A DNA stretch of 64,000 bases from the NCBI GenBank assembly GCA_015179045.1, contig WHUZ01000017.1, forward strand, positions 186,001 to 250,000. The letters are read 5' to 3'. Below are positions 24,385 through 38,100 of this stretch, one piece after another. Position 1 is the first letter of the stretch; the number at the start of each line of letters is the position of its first letter. Below the pieces are notes generated by a model. That model did not search any database. It worked only from the letters and a program-made list of their open reading frames with translations, and was not told the origin of the DNA. The position numbers and the translations under genes are program-made. This DNA is from Kalaharituber pfeilii (lineage: Eukaryota > Ascomycota > Pezizomycetes > Pezizales > Pezizaceae).

Positions 24385-24789
24385 ATGGACAGCCGGCCCC
24401 TATGCTTCTCTATACTCTGGTTAGCTTCTCTACAGAGGCACCATTCAGCCTTGCAAATGGGCCGCCAAGACGGTGCACATATCGATATTGCCTCAGGTGA
24501 GTCCTCTCTTTCCTACCTTCCCTCTATATCCACTTTATTAACCACTCCCTCCCTGAACAGCTTTCCAAGCCTATGGCCAGTACCTCACCGAAGAAATTGA
24601 CGAGCCTATCCGCTTCGACATAATGTGCCATGCTGCACTTGCCCTGCGCCTGCGGAGGTACGTATATCACAAACCCCATCAGCATAAACGTACTACGCCA
24701 GGGCTGTCACAGATTTGCTCTTGATGTCTCAGCGCCCCATGCATCACGTCGCCTTGCATCCACAATCCGACATTTCTGGTGTCGTCTGA
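24385..24789 (+). CDS. Candidate small spliced gene, unrecognised
   Basis: Three exons (24385..24496, 24561..24657, 24702..24789) join in frame through two well-formed introns: GTGAGT...GAACAG (64 nt) and GTACGT...GCCAG (44 nt). The product is 98 residues, or 74 if the in-frame ATG at 24457 is used. The second half reads as a plausible helical protein (AFQAYGQYLTEEIDEPIRFD, then MCHAALALRLRR, then AVTDLLLMSQRPMHHVAL). I do not recognise the family. The case rests on splice sites, phase agreement and composition only. Upstream residues 1-24 look less protein-like. Confidence 0.4.
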
Positions 24790-26539
24790 TATTCTCACAT
24801 CACTTTCAGACCACATTGATAGAGAAGGTGACATCATTTTTTACACATACTCTACGTACACTCTTGCTTTTTAACACAATAAGGTCTCTAATTTAATAAA
24901 ATTAAAAACATGTTTCCTGGTTCTACTAGAATTTTATCATAGTGGAATCGAAGTCTCGTAAACCAGACCTCCTAGTTCCTAAAAGAAAGCTTGGACAACC
25001 TCTCCCGTAGCTCGACTTCAGAATCGAACTAGTGTCCTTAATTCCCATACCAGACGTAGGTGGCGGAGATGATATTTTAACAGGGAGAGGACAGTTTGTG
25101 AGTCTCTTAGCGTAGAGTAAGGGCTTTGGAAATGTACTCGTAATCCTCTGGCGTTCGGAGATTGCACTAGCCTGCTCTGTATGTCTTGACGTGTCTGGAT
25201 TCTTTGTAAACGGCAGTTAACATAAATATCAGGGTAACACAGCATATGAAGTTCAAGTATGTAGGCAATTGTTATTATTCCTTATATGAAGGGTGCTTTG
25301 GAGTCTTAACGCAAGGAGATTGGCGATGTGACAAAGGCATCAAATGTTCTAGCAAACGTAGAAGCCGGCAATAGAAGGAAAAGGGGTGTCGGGCCAGGAG
25401 AAGGACGCATATGGATTTGAATAAGACAAACCACATCACAAGGTATAGGCCAGTTCGAAGTGTAAAAAACTACCCTTCCTCTTATCCTCCCCCTCCCACC
25501 GCTACTCCAACTGCCCTTCCATCGCCCCTCCCGCCGCCTCTTCCACCGCTATTCCCACCTCTTTTCCCACCGTCCGTCGCCTCTCTTCTAAATATGCAGG
25601 TATGGAGGACCCCTCTCGACGCCAAAGCATATAGCTGGATGGGCTGGATGTACAGCATGATAAAGTCCTTGTGGCAGCAGCATACCACAGACAGTGTGGC
25701 GCAGGAGGCATACTGGTACCGTCGCAATGACAGTAGAAGGCATGTGTATATAGAACAGCATAGATAGCAATAATAATAAACAAGACGTCAGGGGTAATAT
25801 GACAAGGAGAGCTGTATCCGCACGGTAGGTTGAGGAAGGCTGCGCCCAGACGCTCAGATTCATGCAATGGCGACATGGGCATCAGGACGTGCAAGCTCAG
25901 ATATGCTGCGTCAGGACCGTGAGTTGAGAGAGGCCGCATCAGGATGATGGGCAACTGTGCCCTGCGTCATAAAGATCAGCGCACAGTTCTAGGGACACGA
26001 GGTGCGGGCACTCCGGTTCGCCCCCAACGTCACAGGCGCCCGACCTGGTATAGGCGGAGAAAGCATTGTCCTCGCTGCTAAGGAGCACCCAACGGGAGGG
26101 GTATGTTCCTCGGGCTGCATATTATTGGCCATTGCATGGCGGACGAGAGCGCGCAATACTGATAGCATACTTAGTAAAACTGCGCCAGTTATGTAGTATT
26201 GCTAATTACCCACTTCTGTGTTTATACTGTGCTTACTGTGCATCACATATAGCATACAGAGATATCAAATTCTCGCGCCCACACAAGGCTGAGACACGGC
26301 CCCTAGCAACGAACCCTGCCAAGACACCTGCCAAGTGTAGACCTGAAACTAAGCAGTCTTCCACCCCCCCGGCTGGTAGTTAGTACAAAGTTGCTTGACC
26401 TCTTGAGACTGCCCCTCGAGCTGTCACTTTCACTCCATACAGTAAGCTCACCTCAATTGCTTGCCATTCACAATTTCCACGTTGCTTCAGCATTTTCCCA
26501 TCTCTCCAGCCCTTCTTGCGCGCCGACACTTACGTTCAA
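24790..26539. other. Region upstream of coronin, no gene seen
   Basis: No supportable gene. A proline-rich frame around 25480-25580 comes from a C/T-rich stretch. One copy of the CTAGTCTCG-like dispersed motif lies at about 24951-24968. The last 150 bases are pyrimidine-rich, as in a fungal core promoter and 5' UTR. Confidence 0.45.
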
Positions 26540-29144
26540 ATGGCGGGACGATTCGTAAGAGCTTCAAAGTATCGCCGTAAGTGAAGCCAAAAACTACTCC
26601 TACCCCACATACTTCTAGCCTAGCTAACCAGCCGCCCCCTGAATCTCACCAATTCTTACGATATAGACATCTTTGGGAGATCTACGAAAAAGGTGCTACT
26701 AAATCACTTTTCCATTCACCCTTCTATTCTTACAGAAATCACCGGTTGTTCTATCGCATAACCGGGGTATCGGGTTAATCTTGGAACGTAATCAATCTAA
26801 TCACTTTTCTTTCTGTAAAGGAACTATGTTACGACAACCTTCATATCTCGAAAAATGCCTGGGACAGCAACATTATTAAAGTCAGTTCTCATAGTTCTCC
26901 CGTGCCCTTTTTTTTTTTTTTTTTATTTTTTCCCTCCCTCCTTTCCTGCTCACCTCAATCCCCCGATGTCGGCTTTTCGATGTGGTAGAGTGACAGAGGC
27001 TGATAGGTTCGGATAAACTGATGTTTAGGCAAACCCAGTATACCTCGCTGTTAACTGGGAATCAGGCGGTGGTGGTGCATTCGCAGTTATTCCGTTGAGC
27101 CAGAAGGGGCGAGCTCCTGAACAGATTCCCTTGTTTAGAGGACATACGGCTCCTGTGTTGGATACCGATTGGTAACACACCCAAATACATCCACGGATTT
27201 GAACTTGATACTGACCTGTGCCTTTTTTGGTCTAAGGTCCCCATTTGACGATTCTTTGATTGCATCTGGTTCAGACGACGGAAAGGTAAGCTCCATCTTG
27301 GAAGTCCAATGCCCCAATTTGAAATCATGTGCTGAGGTTGTATAAATTTCTCTCTGACTAGGTGTTTATCTGGAAAGTTCCCGAGAATTTCAGCCTTATT
27401 TCAGACGACGACAAGGGCCCACAGGATGTCTCACCCATTAATAAGCTTTCTGGACACACCCGGTAATACTCTTGCGCGAATTTTTGCATTCCTCTTTGTC
27501 ACTTCTAACGTTTTACAGAAAGGTCGGTCACGTGCTGTTCCATCCTGTAGCGGAGAATGTACTGGCAACAAACTCTGGAGACTTCACAGTCAAGCTATGG
27601 GACATTGAGACAGGCGAATCCAAACTCACGCTCAGACACAACGAACTTGTACAAAGCATATCATTCTCCGGGAATGGTGCCCTTATGGTCACAACTTCGC
27701 GTGACAAGAAACTGAGAATCTGGGACCTTCGTCAAGAGAAAGCAGTGCATGAAACTCAAGGGCACACCGGGGCTAAGAATTCGCGTTCCGTATGGATGGG
27801 TGAGGTCGACCGCATAGCCACTACCGGGTTCTCAAGAACCAGTGATAGGCAACTCGGATTGTGGGATCCCCGCCAACCTAACGAACCAATCGGAGGTTTC
27901 CAGACGCTGGACTCTATTGCGGGTATTTGTATGCCATTCTGGGATGATGGAACAAAATGCCTCTATTTAGCTGGTAGGGGGTAGGTACCGAATTGTTAAT
28001 TGGATTGAAGGCAGTTTGATAGGGCAATTACTTACTTTGGAATGTAGTGATGGAAATATTCGCTATTTCGAATACGCAAATGATGAACTCATCTACCTGT
28101 CGGAATACAAATCTGCCGATGCCCAGAGGGGTGTGGCTTTCATCCCCAAGAGAGGAGTTGCTGTAAGCGCCACTTAGCCCCACCATATGTTGGCAAAGCT
28201 AATATTACGCCGAAGCTTCACGAAAACGAGGTCATGAGGGCCTTCAAGACAGTTAATGATACATACATTGAACCCATCTCATTCATTGTACCGAGAAGGG
28301 TAAACATCCCCGCATCTTGACTCACATGCAGCTGTAATACTCATAAAGCTTCGCAGGCAGAGACTTTCCAAAATGATATCTATCCCCGGCGCCTAGTGGA
28401 CGGCCTGGTCTCACTGCATCAGAGTGGTTTGGGGGCAAGGATGCCAGCATTCCACTCTTCGATCTTGAGCATCTTTATTCGGCAGATGGTACTGGTGTTG
28501 ATGTCTCCGCGGCGAAAACCTTTGAGCAAGTCACTGCTCCCTCGCCTGCCCCTGTGCCTGTGAAGCAGCCTGCAACCCCAGTAGAAACAAAAGTAGCTGT
28601 TACTGTGCTTCCTCCAGCCAGTGAGAACCCTGTTAGGCCGCCATCCCCTATAAAACAGGAAGCTCCACAAACCTTTGAAATCCCGGCCCTAAAGAAGGTG
28701 GGAAGACCATCCACACCGCCCCAGGCTGCGCCAATGCAGGCTGAGCCTAAGGTGGAGAAACCTGCTCCTGTAGAAATCAAACGGGAGTCCCCTACCACAG
28801 CTGCACCAGTATGTAGCCCTCACTTTTTTGATCCATATTTTTCAGTCTTGCAGCATGCTTATTGGAAACAGACAACTGCGGACATATCTGTTCTCGCTTC
28901 TATCCCCACCCAGCTGCAGAAGATCACTACCCTCCTTGAGACACAGAACAAGCAGCTCGAGAGTCAAACCGACCAGATTTCAGAGCTGACCAAACAACTT
29001 GAATGCCAAACTTTGCATGTTTCAGAACTGACGAAGGAAGTTGACGGCCTAAAGACACAAATTGGTAGCGAACAAGCAGAGAGCGCTAAGAAGGACGAGA
29101 TCATCCGGAAGCTAGAGTTAGAATTGGAGCAAGCTAGGTCCTGA
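26540..29144 (+). CDS. crn1: Coronin, actin-binding WD40 protein, with a -1 frameshift
   Basis: Binds F-actin and the Arp2/3 complex at cortical patches. Exons: 26540..26576, 26667..26692, 26821..26880, 27029..27171, 27237..27285, 27362..27462, 27519..27980, 28048..28162, 28216..28299, 28357..28808 and 28854..29144; about 606 residues. MAGRFVRASKYRHIFG is the coronin N-terminus. Seven-blade WD40 repeats follow (GHTAPVLDTDW, SGSDDGKVFIWKVP, LATNSGDFTVKLWD, TTSRDKKLRIWDLR, GDGNIRYFEY). Then the coronin-specific HENEVMRAFKTVND...PISFIVPRR and AETFQNDIYP occur. The C-terminus has a Pro/Val-rich linker and a coiled coil (LQKITTLLETQ to the end). At 28384-28387 a CCCC run is one base short of the frame that gives LTASEWFGGKDASIPLFDLEHLYS, so the given sequence is frameshifted. 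The last intron could instead end at 28845, but only the 45-nt version keeps frame. Confidence 0.9.
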
Positions 29145-32100
29145 GCTAGTGCCAGTTCCATTACTGCCAAAGCTAAATATGTGGGTAATATGGACCAGGG
29201 CGGTGGGCAGATAAGCTAGTCCAGCAAGAAAAGTAGATCGGATGCATGTATTTTGGGGGAATATATCCACATATATATATATTGGTATAGGGCATCATCT
29301 CCAGTAAAAGCATGTGCATGTTCTGTTGCTTCATGACATGTGTTTACCATACCCTTATTTTGTATGCATTGTTATTGGGGTATTATTCTTTCTTGTCATT
29401 CCCATGCCCCTCCTAGCTTCCCATTCCCGTGTTTGCATACTAGTTCTCGTGAGGAATATTACCACATTTTCGATGAAGAAACGAATTCATATGAGTATTT
29501 GTTTATTTGCTTTCTCCCCATATTTGTATGGGTTGTGTGGGCATTCTCGATCTGGCAGGATGGTTCATTCGGGGTGGCTATTCCATTCGACTTTTATGAT
29601 GTGAAAATGTAGGAATTGTCTGTTTTACAGTAGTACATGTAGGGAAATGATGCCTCTCAAATTGTTTCTGTGCTTGTAACAATCGTCTACCGGCACTTGA
29701 CTTTCCAGGAATTTTGTCAGACTCTCATACCCATTATGCTTCGTTCAAGTTTTACGAATCGGCTACATGCTCAGTTTCATGACTTTGGAGTATGAGAGCA
29801 GACGTAGGTGAGCATCTGGTTACGAGAACTGATGCCCCCTCCAGTCCAAGGTTCAAAACCCAATTTAGCTACATGTATACTTATGTACATGGTCTCCGTT
29901 CACACAGAGAACATATACAATTAATTAAGCTTCTATATCAGTACTACATCACAATCAAATATAGATTTCATCTATTCAATATCAGCCAGATGATACCATG
30001 TATGTATGCTGTGGTGAGCCTAGTGACATGCATGCCTGTAGCAAAGAAGTAATTATATATTGAAAATATATGCAATAGCTTGTCGAGCTATATTCTTATA
30101 TTTTCAATTTATTGATAGAACCTAGAGGATCACTAAATATATACAATACTACTATACAACTACAGGTTTGAATATAAACCGGGAAAACTAATATCGTGCC
30201 GAGACTACGGGAAAACCTTCGGGGAAAAACTAAAAAAAATGCAATGACATTATGAGGCCCAGTGATAATCGGTGGTGTGAAATACCGTGTTTCCAGTGTA
30301 TTTGGCATTCGGTGTTTGGGCGTGCTCGCTTGAAGTATGCTCACGCCATACCGCTTCATGGAACGTTAATCAACGCAGAGAAACCGCAGGTTTCGTTTGA
30401 CAAAATCAAGGTGACAAATACGTCTCTTATAACATTTATGAAAGGTATATTCCATCTCTATCACATCCCATTCAAGAGCCTTTCAGCGCAACTCAATGTG
30501 ACATTGTCAATGCAAAGTCATTTCCCAGTCTGAGGGCAGCACGTGATGTCACATGCCTCTTCTCGCCCTTTCCCTGTCCTCTTGGCGGGATAAGTCTTGT
30601 TAAGGAAGGAGGGGTGATATGCCTGTTGTGGAAGTCATGGATATGTAGGCCAGCCAGAGGAGTGGCAGAACTTACCCCTGCAACCAAAAAAAAAAAAACT
30701 CAAGCAACTGCTTTGATAGCTTCGGTATGAGCACTACTGGTACTTACTCTTCGTTCCTTCACAGTGAGCAATGTTAATGAAACATCTTGCAGCATTCCTG
30801 CGACTCCGGTCCCATTGTCACCCTCCACGGCGGGCGCTATTACTTGGGATAGCCAAAGACATTATCATGTTGCTAATAATTTCGAATGAAGATTGATTTT
30901 CTCAATACCAATATTGGTGCTCTCAAGTCAGGCCTCTTGAAAGAGAAGTTGTTCCACATGTGAATATTTGTAACATGTAGATGCAAGAAACTGCCAGAAA
31001 TAAGAAATCCTTGCAGGATTATACTAAAGTTGTATGCTGGATACAGTCGTCACGGCGACTCAGCATATGCCGATTGGGTTTGTCGCCTGCCGAATTGAGC
31101 TCAGTCACTTTCCTTATGCCATGCAGAAAAATTTTCCCACCAAACTCTGAAGCTACTCAAAACACTGTTTGGCCACACTCAATAGGCAGCTCCACGGTCA
31201 GTTCGATGGAATGCTCCACAGCTCCAGATCAGTCTGGAGTGCTGTACGTATAATGTAGAGTTGTGGTGGAAGCACAACTGGAAAGAGGAGTGCTAGTGAC
31301 AGAATAGGTAGTACATTACCTGTTGGGGAGGTGGGAAGGGCTAAAGGCCACTCGACCTCTGCTTACGAGACTAATTCATCCTATTTACTACGATAGCCAC
31401 CCTTTGCACGAAAGAACCGTCAGTTAGTACGGCGGCAGGCAGCACTAAGTACGGACCGCTCTTGTTACCAGACTGAGTTGAATAACTAAGCGCTGCGCTT
31501 AGCGATTGTCACGAATGGACCACAGTTACTTCCTTGGAGTGCGAGGACGAGATTGTTATGAAAGCATTTACGGTTCGTTCCTGGTGCAGTCAGTCCACAA
31601 GCGACTTCTGGATTTGATTCAGAAAAGGCAACGGAACGAAAGTACCAACCACAACCCCTAGCAGGGAAACAACCGACAATTCAATCTGCTCTGCAATATT
31701 GAGCAAGCCTACCATTAGGGCTGTTCCTCGTGTGATCCCGAGGATCCCTTCGCTTGAACCACATACCTCTTTTATCCAATGTCACCACATGAGAGCTTCA
31801 GGAAATGAGAGCCAACGAGTCTGGGAGAGGGCAGAGAGAACAATATCGGCAATTAGCCGGATGGGAGTCTCTTACAGAGACTATCGACCATTTGACCTTG
31901 ACCATATTCTGACTGTTTGTGAGAATGTGAAGGAGAAGTGAATGAAAATTTAAAAAAGATTAGAGGATGTTTTAAAAATACTTGGAGACTCTTTTTACGT
32001 GATTGAGTAATAAGTGGATTCTTTCAACGAACCCTTCTAAGTTACTGGCAAATCTGCTAGCTTGGGGCAGAGGTATTCTTCGACCTTAGGATGGACTCCA

Positions 32101-35072
32101 GTATGAAAAAAGATGAAGGAACAGATAGACAGTCTAGAAACAAATAATAAAAGTCTGAAGCGTGAGATAGACACCAGGAAGGGTGATTGGTTGATCGAGA
32201 GCTTTTTATTTCTTTCCACAAGTGTTTGGAAAAAACATTGCAACAAAAGTCTGTGTGTCTATGCTTATGTAATTTCTTATTCACAGTATTTGCTATGGTA
32301 GGAAGAGGGGCAATTAAAACGCAGAAGAGGTGCGAAGGATCGGAGCGACGCCAGTATGATAGAAAGGTGACAAGCCACTTGTGGCAGTCATACCACAGAT
32401 GCAAAGCAAGTGGTAAAATACTGTCTTTATCCCTGTGTCCAGGACGTTCCCATTTTACGCAGTACAATCTGAGGATTACAAAGTCTTCATTTGCTGGAAC
32501 CTGGAATGCAGGCAGATGGAAGGATCTGTTCAGAACATTGAAATCTTGATGGTAACGGAACATGGCAAATGGAGCCACAAAGTTGAGACTTAGCTAAGAT
32601 AAGTATAAAGTGGGGGAGTATTCCCATTCCGTACGTGAGAGGGGGACAATCCTGCTCAACTGACACGATACGAATTTTTCACAAGCGATAGCAGGGAAAG
32701 GATTAGTTAGACAACAAGCATGCTTATCATCCGCTACAAATAGTTTTATTATGACTGTAGGTATGAGCATGAATTGATATTTGTTTTATGTTTAAGGAAG
32801 ATGGGGTTCTGACTTGATCGAATTCTGATTATTGTCAGTTGTAGAACAGTTAGGTGCACTGTTTGTTGGGCTCATACGACGAAGGTTTGTTGTGGCCCGA
32901 GCTGTCAAAAGTGATGATTAGGAGAGGCACAGGGTATTTTGTAACGCCGACATGTGTGCGATACTCCTTGCGAAGGATGTGGCATGTAGTACTATATATC
33001 GTAGGATCTTTTTTTCAGAAGGCAAAGATAAACCTCGATTCATTGAGGTAATATTGGAGAGGGAGAGTTGTGTAGGGCAAGGATCTGTATCGGAGTCGCC
33101 GAGTGTAGATGTTTTGTTCGGTGAGCGGAACTGGACATATTGCCATTGAGAACAGATCCGGAGGAGGGATTTGGATAGTGGTCAAAAACTCGCTCGTTCA
33201 AAAGTATGTGTGCATTAGCTAGAGCGGTACGATGCATCCTAGCGAAATTAAACATGGCATTACGGAAGTTCATTGGTAAGGAAATGGAGTTTGATTAAAA
33301 GGGACCAGTGCTAGTAACCAAGTTTAAAGTGAACGGTGAAAGCAGCAAAAGGGAGGAGCACATGGAGATACTGTGGAGTTTCTTATGTCTATTTTTGCCA
33401 CGGCGCAAGACACGGTGATGAAGATGTTAACCAAATAATTAGTCGTGGCGAGGAGGCGGCCAGTCGAGACTGGCGACTAGGGATTATTAGTTTTCCTTTT
33501 TTTTTTTTTTATTAAACTTAGCCATGTACGTTTCAAAAAGAATTTTTATTACTTGTTTGGGAAGTTCCCAAAACGTGATCGTTCAATAAAGCCTCAGCCC
33601 TAAACTCAACCCTGGCTGCACTATCCCACCCTAGGGCGGGGTGCTACCAAGAAGAGCAAAGATCCCCGTGGCTCAACTAGGGCGAAACGACATGTGAGGT
33701 CGTTCGAGAAGACCATGTGAGGCGAGAGTGGCTTGTGCCATGTAATGCAAAGTGCTCCAGCAAATCAAGGCCGGCAAGGTAACTGCCGCTCGGAAGGTGT
33801 GTTGACCGCCTGCATCGGTAGTTGAATTGACAGACAAGGGCCAACAGAGTGCGGCGTCTGACAGCAAAAATACCCTGAACTTCCTACGCTGAACTTACAA
33901 CTAAATCGATTGCTCAACTGACGGCCTGATATAACTATACACAGGAGAAACAGTTGCATGAGTGCTGTCATTCTGCAATTTATAGGGCTATAGCTATAAC
34001 ATGGAAGGTATAAATAGGACTGTTACATTAAGAAACTTGACACATACTTAGTAACTAAATTGTAAGTCTTATACTAACTATCGCACACTTGAAAATATTA
34101 CAGACTTTGTCTTGTGCACATATCTTCACCTTCATGGCCTGAAACATGAGCTATATGTATGTGTAGGTAGGCTTCGTACCGTTGTATTCTCATTTCTATC
34201 TATGGAGCATGGGTCAAACTTATAGATACGTATGATTAGCTATAGGATGAGGCAGCCAAACTATTAGGGCGATTGCGTACCAGTTATACAACATTCACCT
34301 GCAAATATGTCCAAGGGTTAACTATGGATCAGACAGTTCCCAGCAAAGGGTGCACTAAGTGTTCTTCTGTCGAGTCCACTATGATAGTACTACGAAGATG
34401 TGTACGTACATGTGCCGAGAAAGTATACCTTGTGAGGTTGATGATTGCATTTGCGGCTTGCATAAACTCGCATCGGCTGCATGCAGGATTTCATGCAGAT
34501 GTCATCGATGTCAATCAAGTTGAAGCAGCCCAACCTCGCCTCCAGGAGTACGCTGTGGAAAAAGATACTCGTAGAAGGTGGCTTGCGTTACTTCTATGCG
34601 CAAACCTAATCGCTAATGGGATAAGGGTATGTAAATCATTAGTAGTCTCCAGAGATCATCGCTCCCAAAACAGCAATTTATTTTTATGGATGTATATTCT
34701 GTCAGGGCCCACATGATTCGAGACGTCTACCTTAAGGCACACTTACATTTTATAGGACGTGTCTGGATGAGACTTCTGCTGCCGGAATGGCCGTGAAGTG
34801 CACATGTAACTTACTACCATTTGAACTTGCTACTAATAAACAGATAGCCATGAGTAGTCTCATCACCACTATGTTACATGTACAGAGTTACACTGGCCCG
34901 ACACTATGTTCTCACGGCGACTAGCAGCGAGGAAGCCAACACCTAGGGCGAGAATGCAGTCACAAAGTGATCTCCTCTTCTTCATTAGATCCCTTGGGCT
35001 TGGCAATACGGCTGGCTAGCAGTTAGTGCACGGGTACTAAGTGTTTATCGGTGTTGGTTCCATATTCAAATA

Positions 35073-35160
35073 CAGTCGAACCTCTCATTGGATCAGCCCG
35101 GGGCTGCGGCTCTTATCCAATTATCTACTTATAGAGGTTCCAATATGAGAGGTTCAACTG
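35073..35160. mobile_element. 88-bp palindromic mini element with pogo-like terminal inverted repeats
   Basis: The left end CAGTCGAACCTCTCATTGG and the right end, read in reverse, CAGTTGAACCTCTCATATTGG are imperfect inverted repeats. A TA dinucleotide precedes the left end (35071-35072); the right flank is CA, one change from TA. Ends beginning CAGTTGAACCTC are typical of pogo/Tigger-type Tc1-mariner transposons. There is no coding capacity, so this is a MITE moved in trans if it was ever mobile. Confidence 0.65.
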
Positions 35161-38100
35161 CAGATCACCCTTTCGCTGGCGTGGCTGTTTCCCCCCGGTA
35201 GGTACGCAAGCGGTGCAAGTTGTCCCTACTCAGATTGCACTATATATATGTGCATTTGAAGCAGTGTTTATGGACCTCAGGAATCCCACGACGGACCCCG
35301 CTCCCGCTTGGTTATGCACTACCTGTGGACAAGTTTTGTTCCCTCGTGAGCCCAGCCGGCAGGTTCCATGTCTGTTTGGGTCTTTCACCAGCCATCCAAA
35401 TAAGGGTTGGGAACGATCCCTTAACTTGGCTGCGGGCTTGCCCGGGTTCTCTTTGCCTTAATTTCGATTAATCTATTCGGATACCTCGCCTGAATATCCT
35501 ATGCTTGTAAACCCAGCAGCTGCGCAGTATTGTTGGATAATCCCCAGGTCATTTAATGGTCAGCTAGCCAATTCAACGGTGTTGAATTTGGAAACACCCT
35601 GAATCCCCTATCCAGCAGCCCTATTCGTATGCGGTTTGCGTGTATTAACATCGCTGTTACACTAGCGTTGGACCCGGTCTACGTTAGGTAGGAAGCAAGA
35701 AGCCCAACATCGTTAGCCATGCTAGTTAGACCATTTGGTTCCCGTAAGATACCATAGGTCAACCAAATCCAAGTCTCTCCTCGGATCTATTCTCGCATTT
35801 GAGCGTAAAGCACTTAAAAAAATTTCTACCCAGGATCACATCAGTCCATGGCAAGCGCCACTCTGTCGATCTTGACGTTCCTAACAGCACAGGCGTTAGG
35901 GATAACAGCATCCATTGAAGTATTGATCTCCATGTCATCAAACCCCACTGTACTCTGCGGCGGTCTGCATCATACTTGCCCTGGTAACAACCTGCTGGTG
36001 ACCTGGGTTATTTTGAGACAGCATAGACATATAGATATTACGCTCAATTGGAAGCATGGGTAAGACAAAATACGCACCCATATTGCATCATATCATACCT
36101 CTATGCATCACTCACCTGCAAGCTACTTCTCACAATGCTACAAGGGATATATCCAGTTGCAATTTATAAACATCAGGGTCAGAATCAAGTTGGGATTAAG
36201 CAGCTGTGTCCTTTTGCATTTACTGTGCGAATAAAGCTTCTTCATGGCACTGTAATTAACCAGCTAAGCAGCACTTTTTCAACAGGCCTTGTACTCTCGC
36301 CTTCAGCGAAAGCCCCCACACAGAGCGTCTGGTCCCTGTGGAGGCCATATGGAGACTGTACAAGAAAGGAGTGCCACATGAGCATAATTAGTCGCGTTAG
36401 GAATTTCTGAATCATGCCATCCGGCTGGGTAAATCAAAGCCAAGCGAATCTCGCATAGGGTGGAGCAGCTCGACCGGTTCGGCGGAATTGAGCGAATGAT
36501 TGATGACCTATGTTGATCAGCTTCTGACTTAGCTCTGACATGAATTGGTGCTGTTATCGGAGGTTAGGCGCCTGTGCGTATAACTATCATAGGTGATCAG
36601 GTACTGTATCCATATCAATGTTGCAGTTCCTACAAGGATTTGCGCACGGGACTATCGCAGGTGCAGGCATTGGTGAATCATAGGCTGTGTGCGTCAGAGG
36701 TTTCAAAAAGTAGGAAGGGTATAGTTGAGTCGATTTTAATTCTATGATCCGAGATCAAATTTCAGCTATAATGCACTTTTCAAGTTTACCTAAAGCTTTA
36801 ACTCTTCAACTCAAGAACAGCAAACTGCCTGTACACTCAGTGCCCTACGGTCTAGGAAGCGGTTGCCCTCAAAAAAAGGAATCGTAAAAAAAAAAAAAAA
36901 AAAAAAAGGACTGTGCATGTATGTGCACGTGGTGGCGATACTAGGGGATCCTCAATGATTCTCAAGGATTAAGAAGTACTCAACTCGACATAGGATCCCA
37001 TCCGGACTAAGAGAGTATCTATGTTTTTATCGGTGTGATTACTTTCCGCGAAACTTTTTCCCTATAGTTGGTCAATTATCATTTCCAAACTTTCGATCAT
37101 GTCTCTTGTAAAGGTTCTACCTTGAAGTCTTCTGTTGCTCACATTGACGTTCAGCTGGCGAATATAAAATCATAAGGGGGACATAGTGCAATTGAGGAAT
37201 CATAAATGCTCAAGTCTGTACCATGTTAATCAACTGAGAGAGAGCCATCAATGCAGGGAATGGCTTGTGCACATCTGGGTATATTCCTTCCATTTAGGTG
37301 CTAGTTGAGCCGTACTTGCAGTGAGCTGGTCTTCACTTTACGCTCAGATAATAGAGTCACCTAGTGTTATTGACAAACATAAAAGGGTTTTCATAACTAG
37401 AATCTTAAACCTTATCGAGTAAGAAAAATGTGAGCTGATAAAACCTGGTCAGCGTGCTCGACGCGAGTGTATTTTCTGAGAGTCCTTGCCAATGCCTATG
37501 CTAGTAGCGTACCACTTACGTGACCAGGCCTTCGTTGATAGACCCTTGCAAAAGCGAGAACTCTGATGAATGTTTAAAGAGAATATGGAGTGATTTTCAC
37601 GAACTCGAATGATCCATGTCAGAGGAGATTGATTGTTTCTCATATTGATTTTGTCTGGAGCATAGGTAAGTAGGTACGGATGATGTGCCGGCATTAGCGA
37701 GTTTCTACAGTAGCCCCAAAAGGAGATCTACCATGCACCGAACCTAGTTATGAACATTCTGTTAGTCTTTGCCCACCTAGGCAGCTCATATTCCATTGAC
37801 ACTACTGGGCGTGGGATCAAGAGATATTGATCGATGGGTATCTCAATCGAGGATCAATGCAAGTGAAGTAAGGCCAAGCAAATATGTTGAATTCCTCGTC
37901 AGCCTGAACCCAGATTGCTAAGCATTTTGCAACCTGCATTCATGGCCTCACATGCACACCGCTGTTAGAAAATATAAGGAAGACTCACCGACGACTCGGC
38001 GGTTTATATTAAGAGACATCCTCCTCATGTCCCCAGTCCCCTAAGCACTCTCTTGTATCGCTAATCGAGGTGGGGGTTGACATGGGGTTTAGGTTATATG

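Noticed and set aside
25000..25030. TTCGATT on the minus strand resembling a tRNA T-arm
   Set aside because: The five-base stems do not pair and no cloverleaf forms around it.
34273..34716. 147-residue frame in the gene desert
   Set aside because: No recognisable motif, mixed composition and no splice partners; frames of this length occur by chance in 11 kb.
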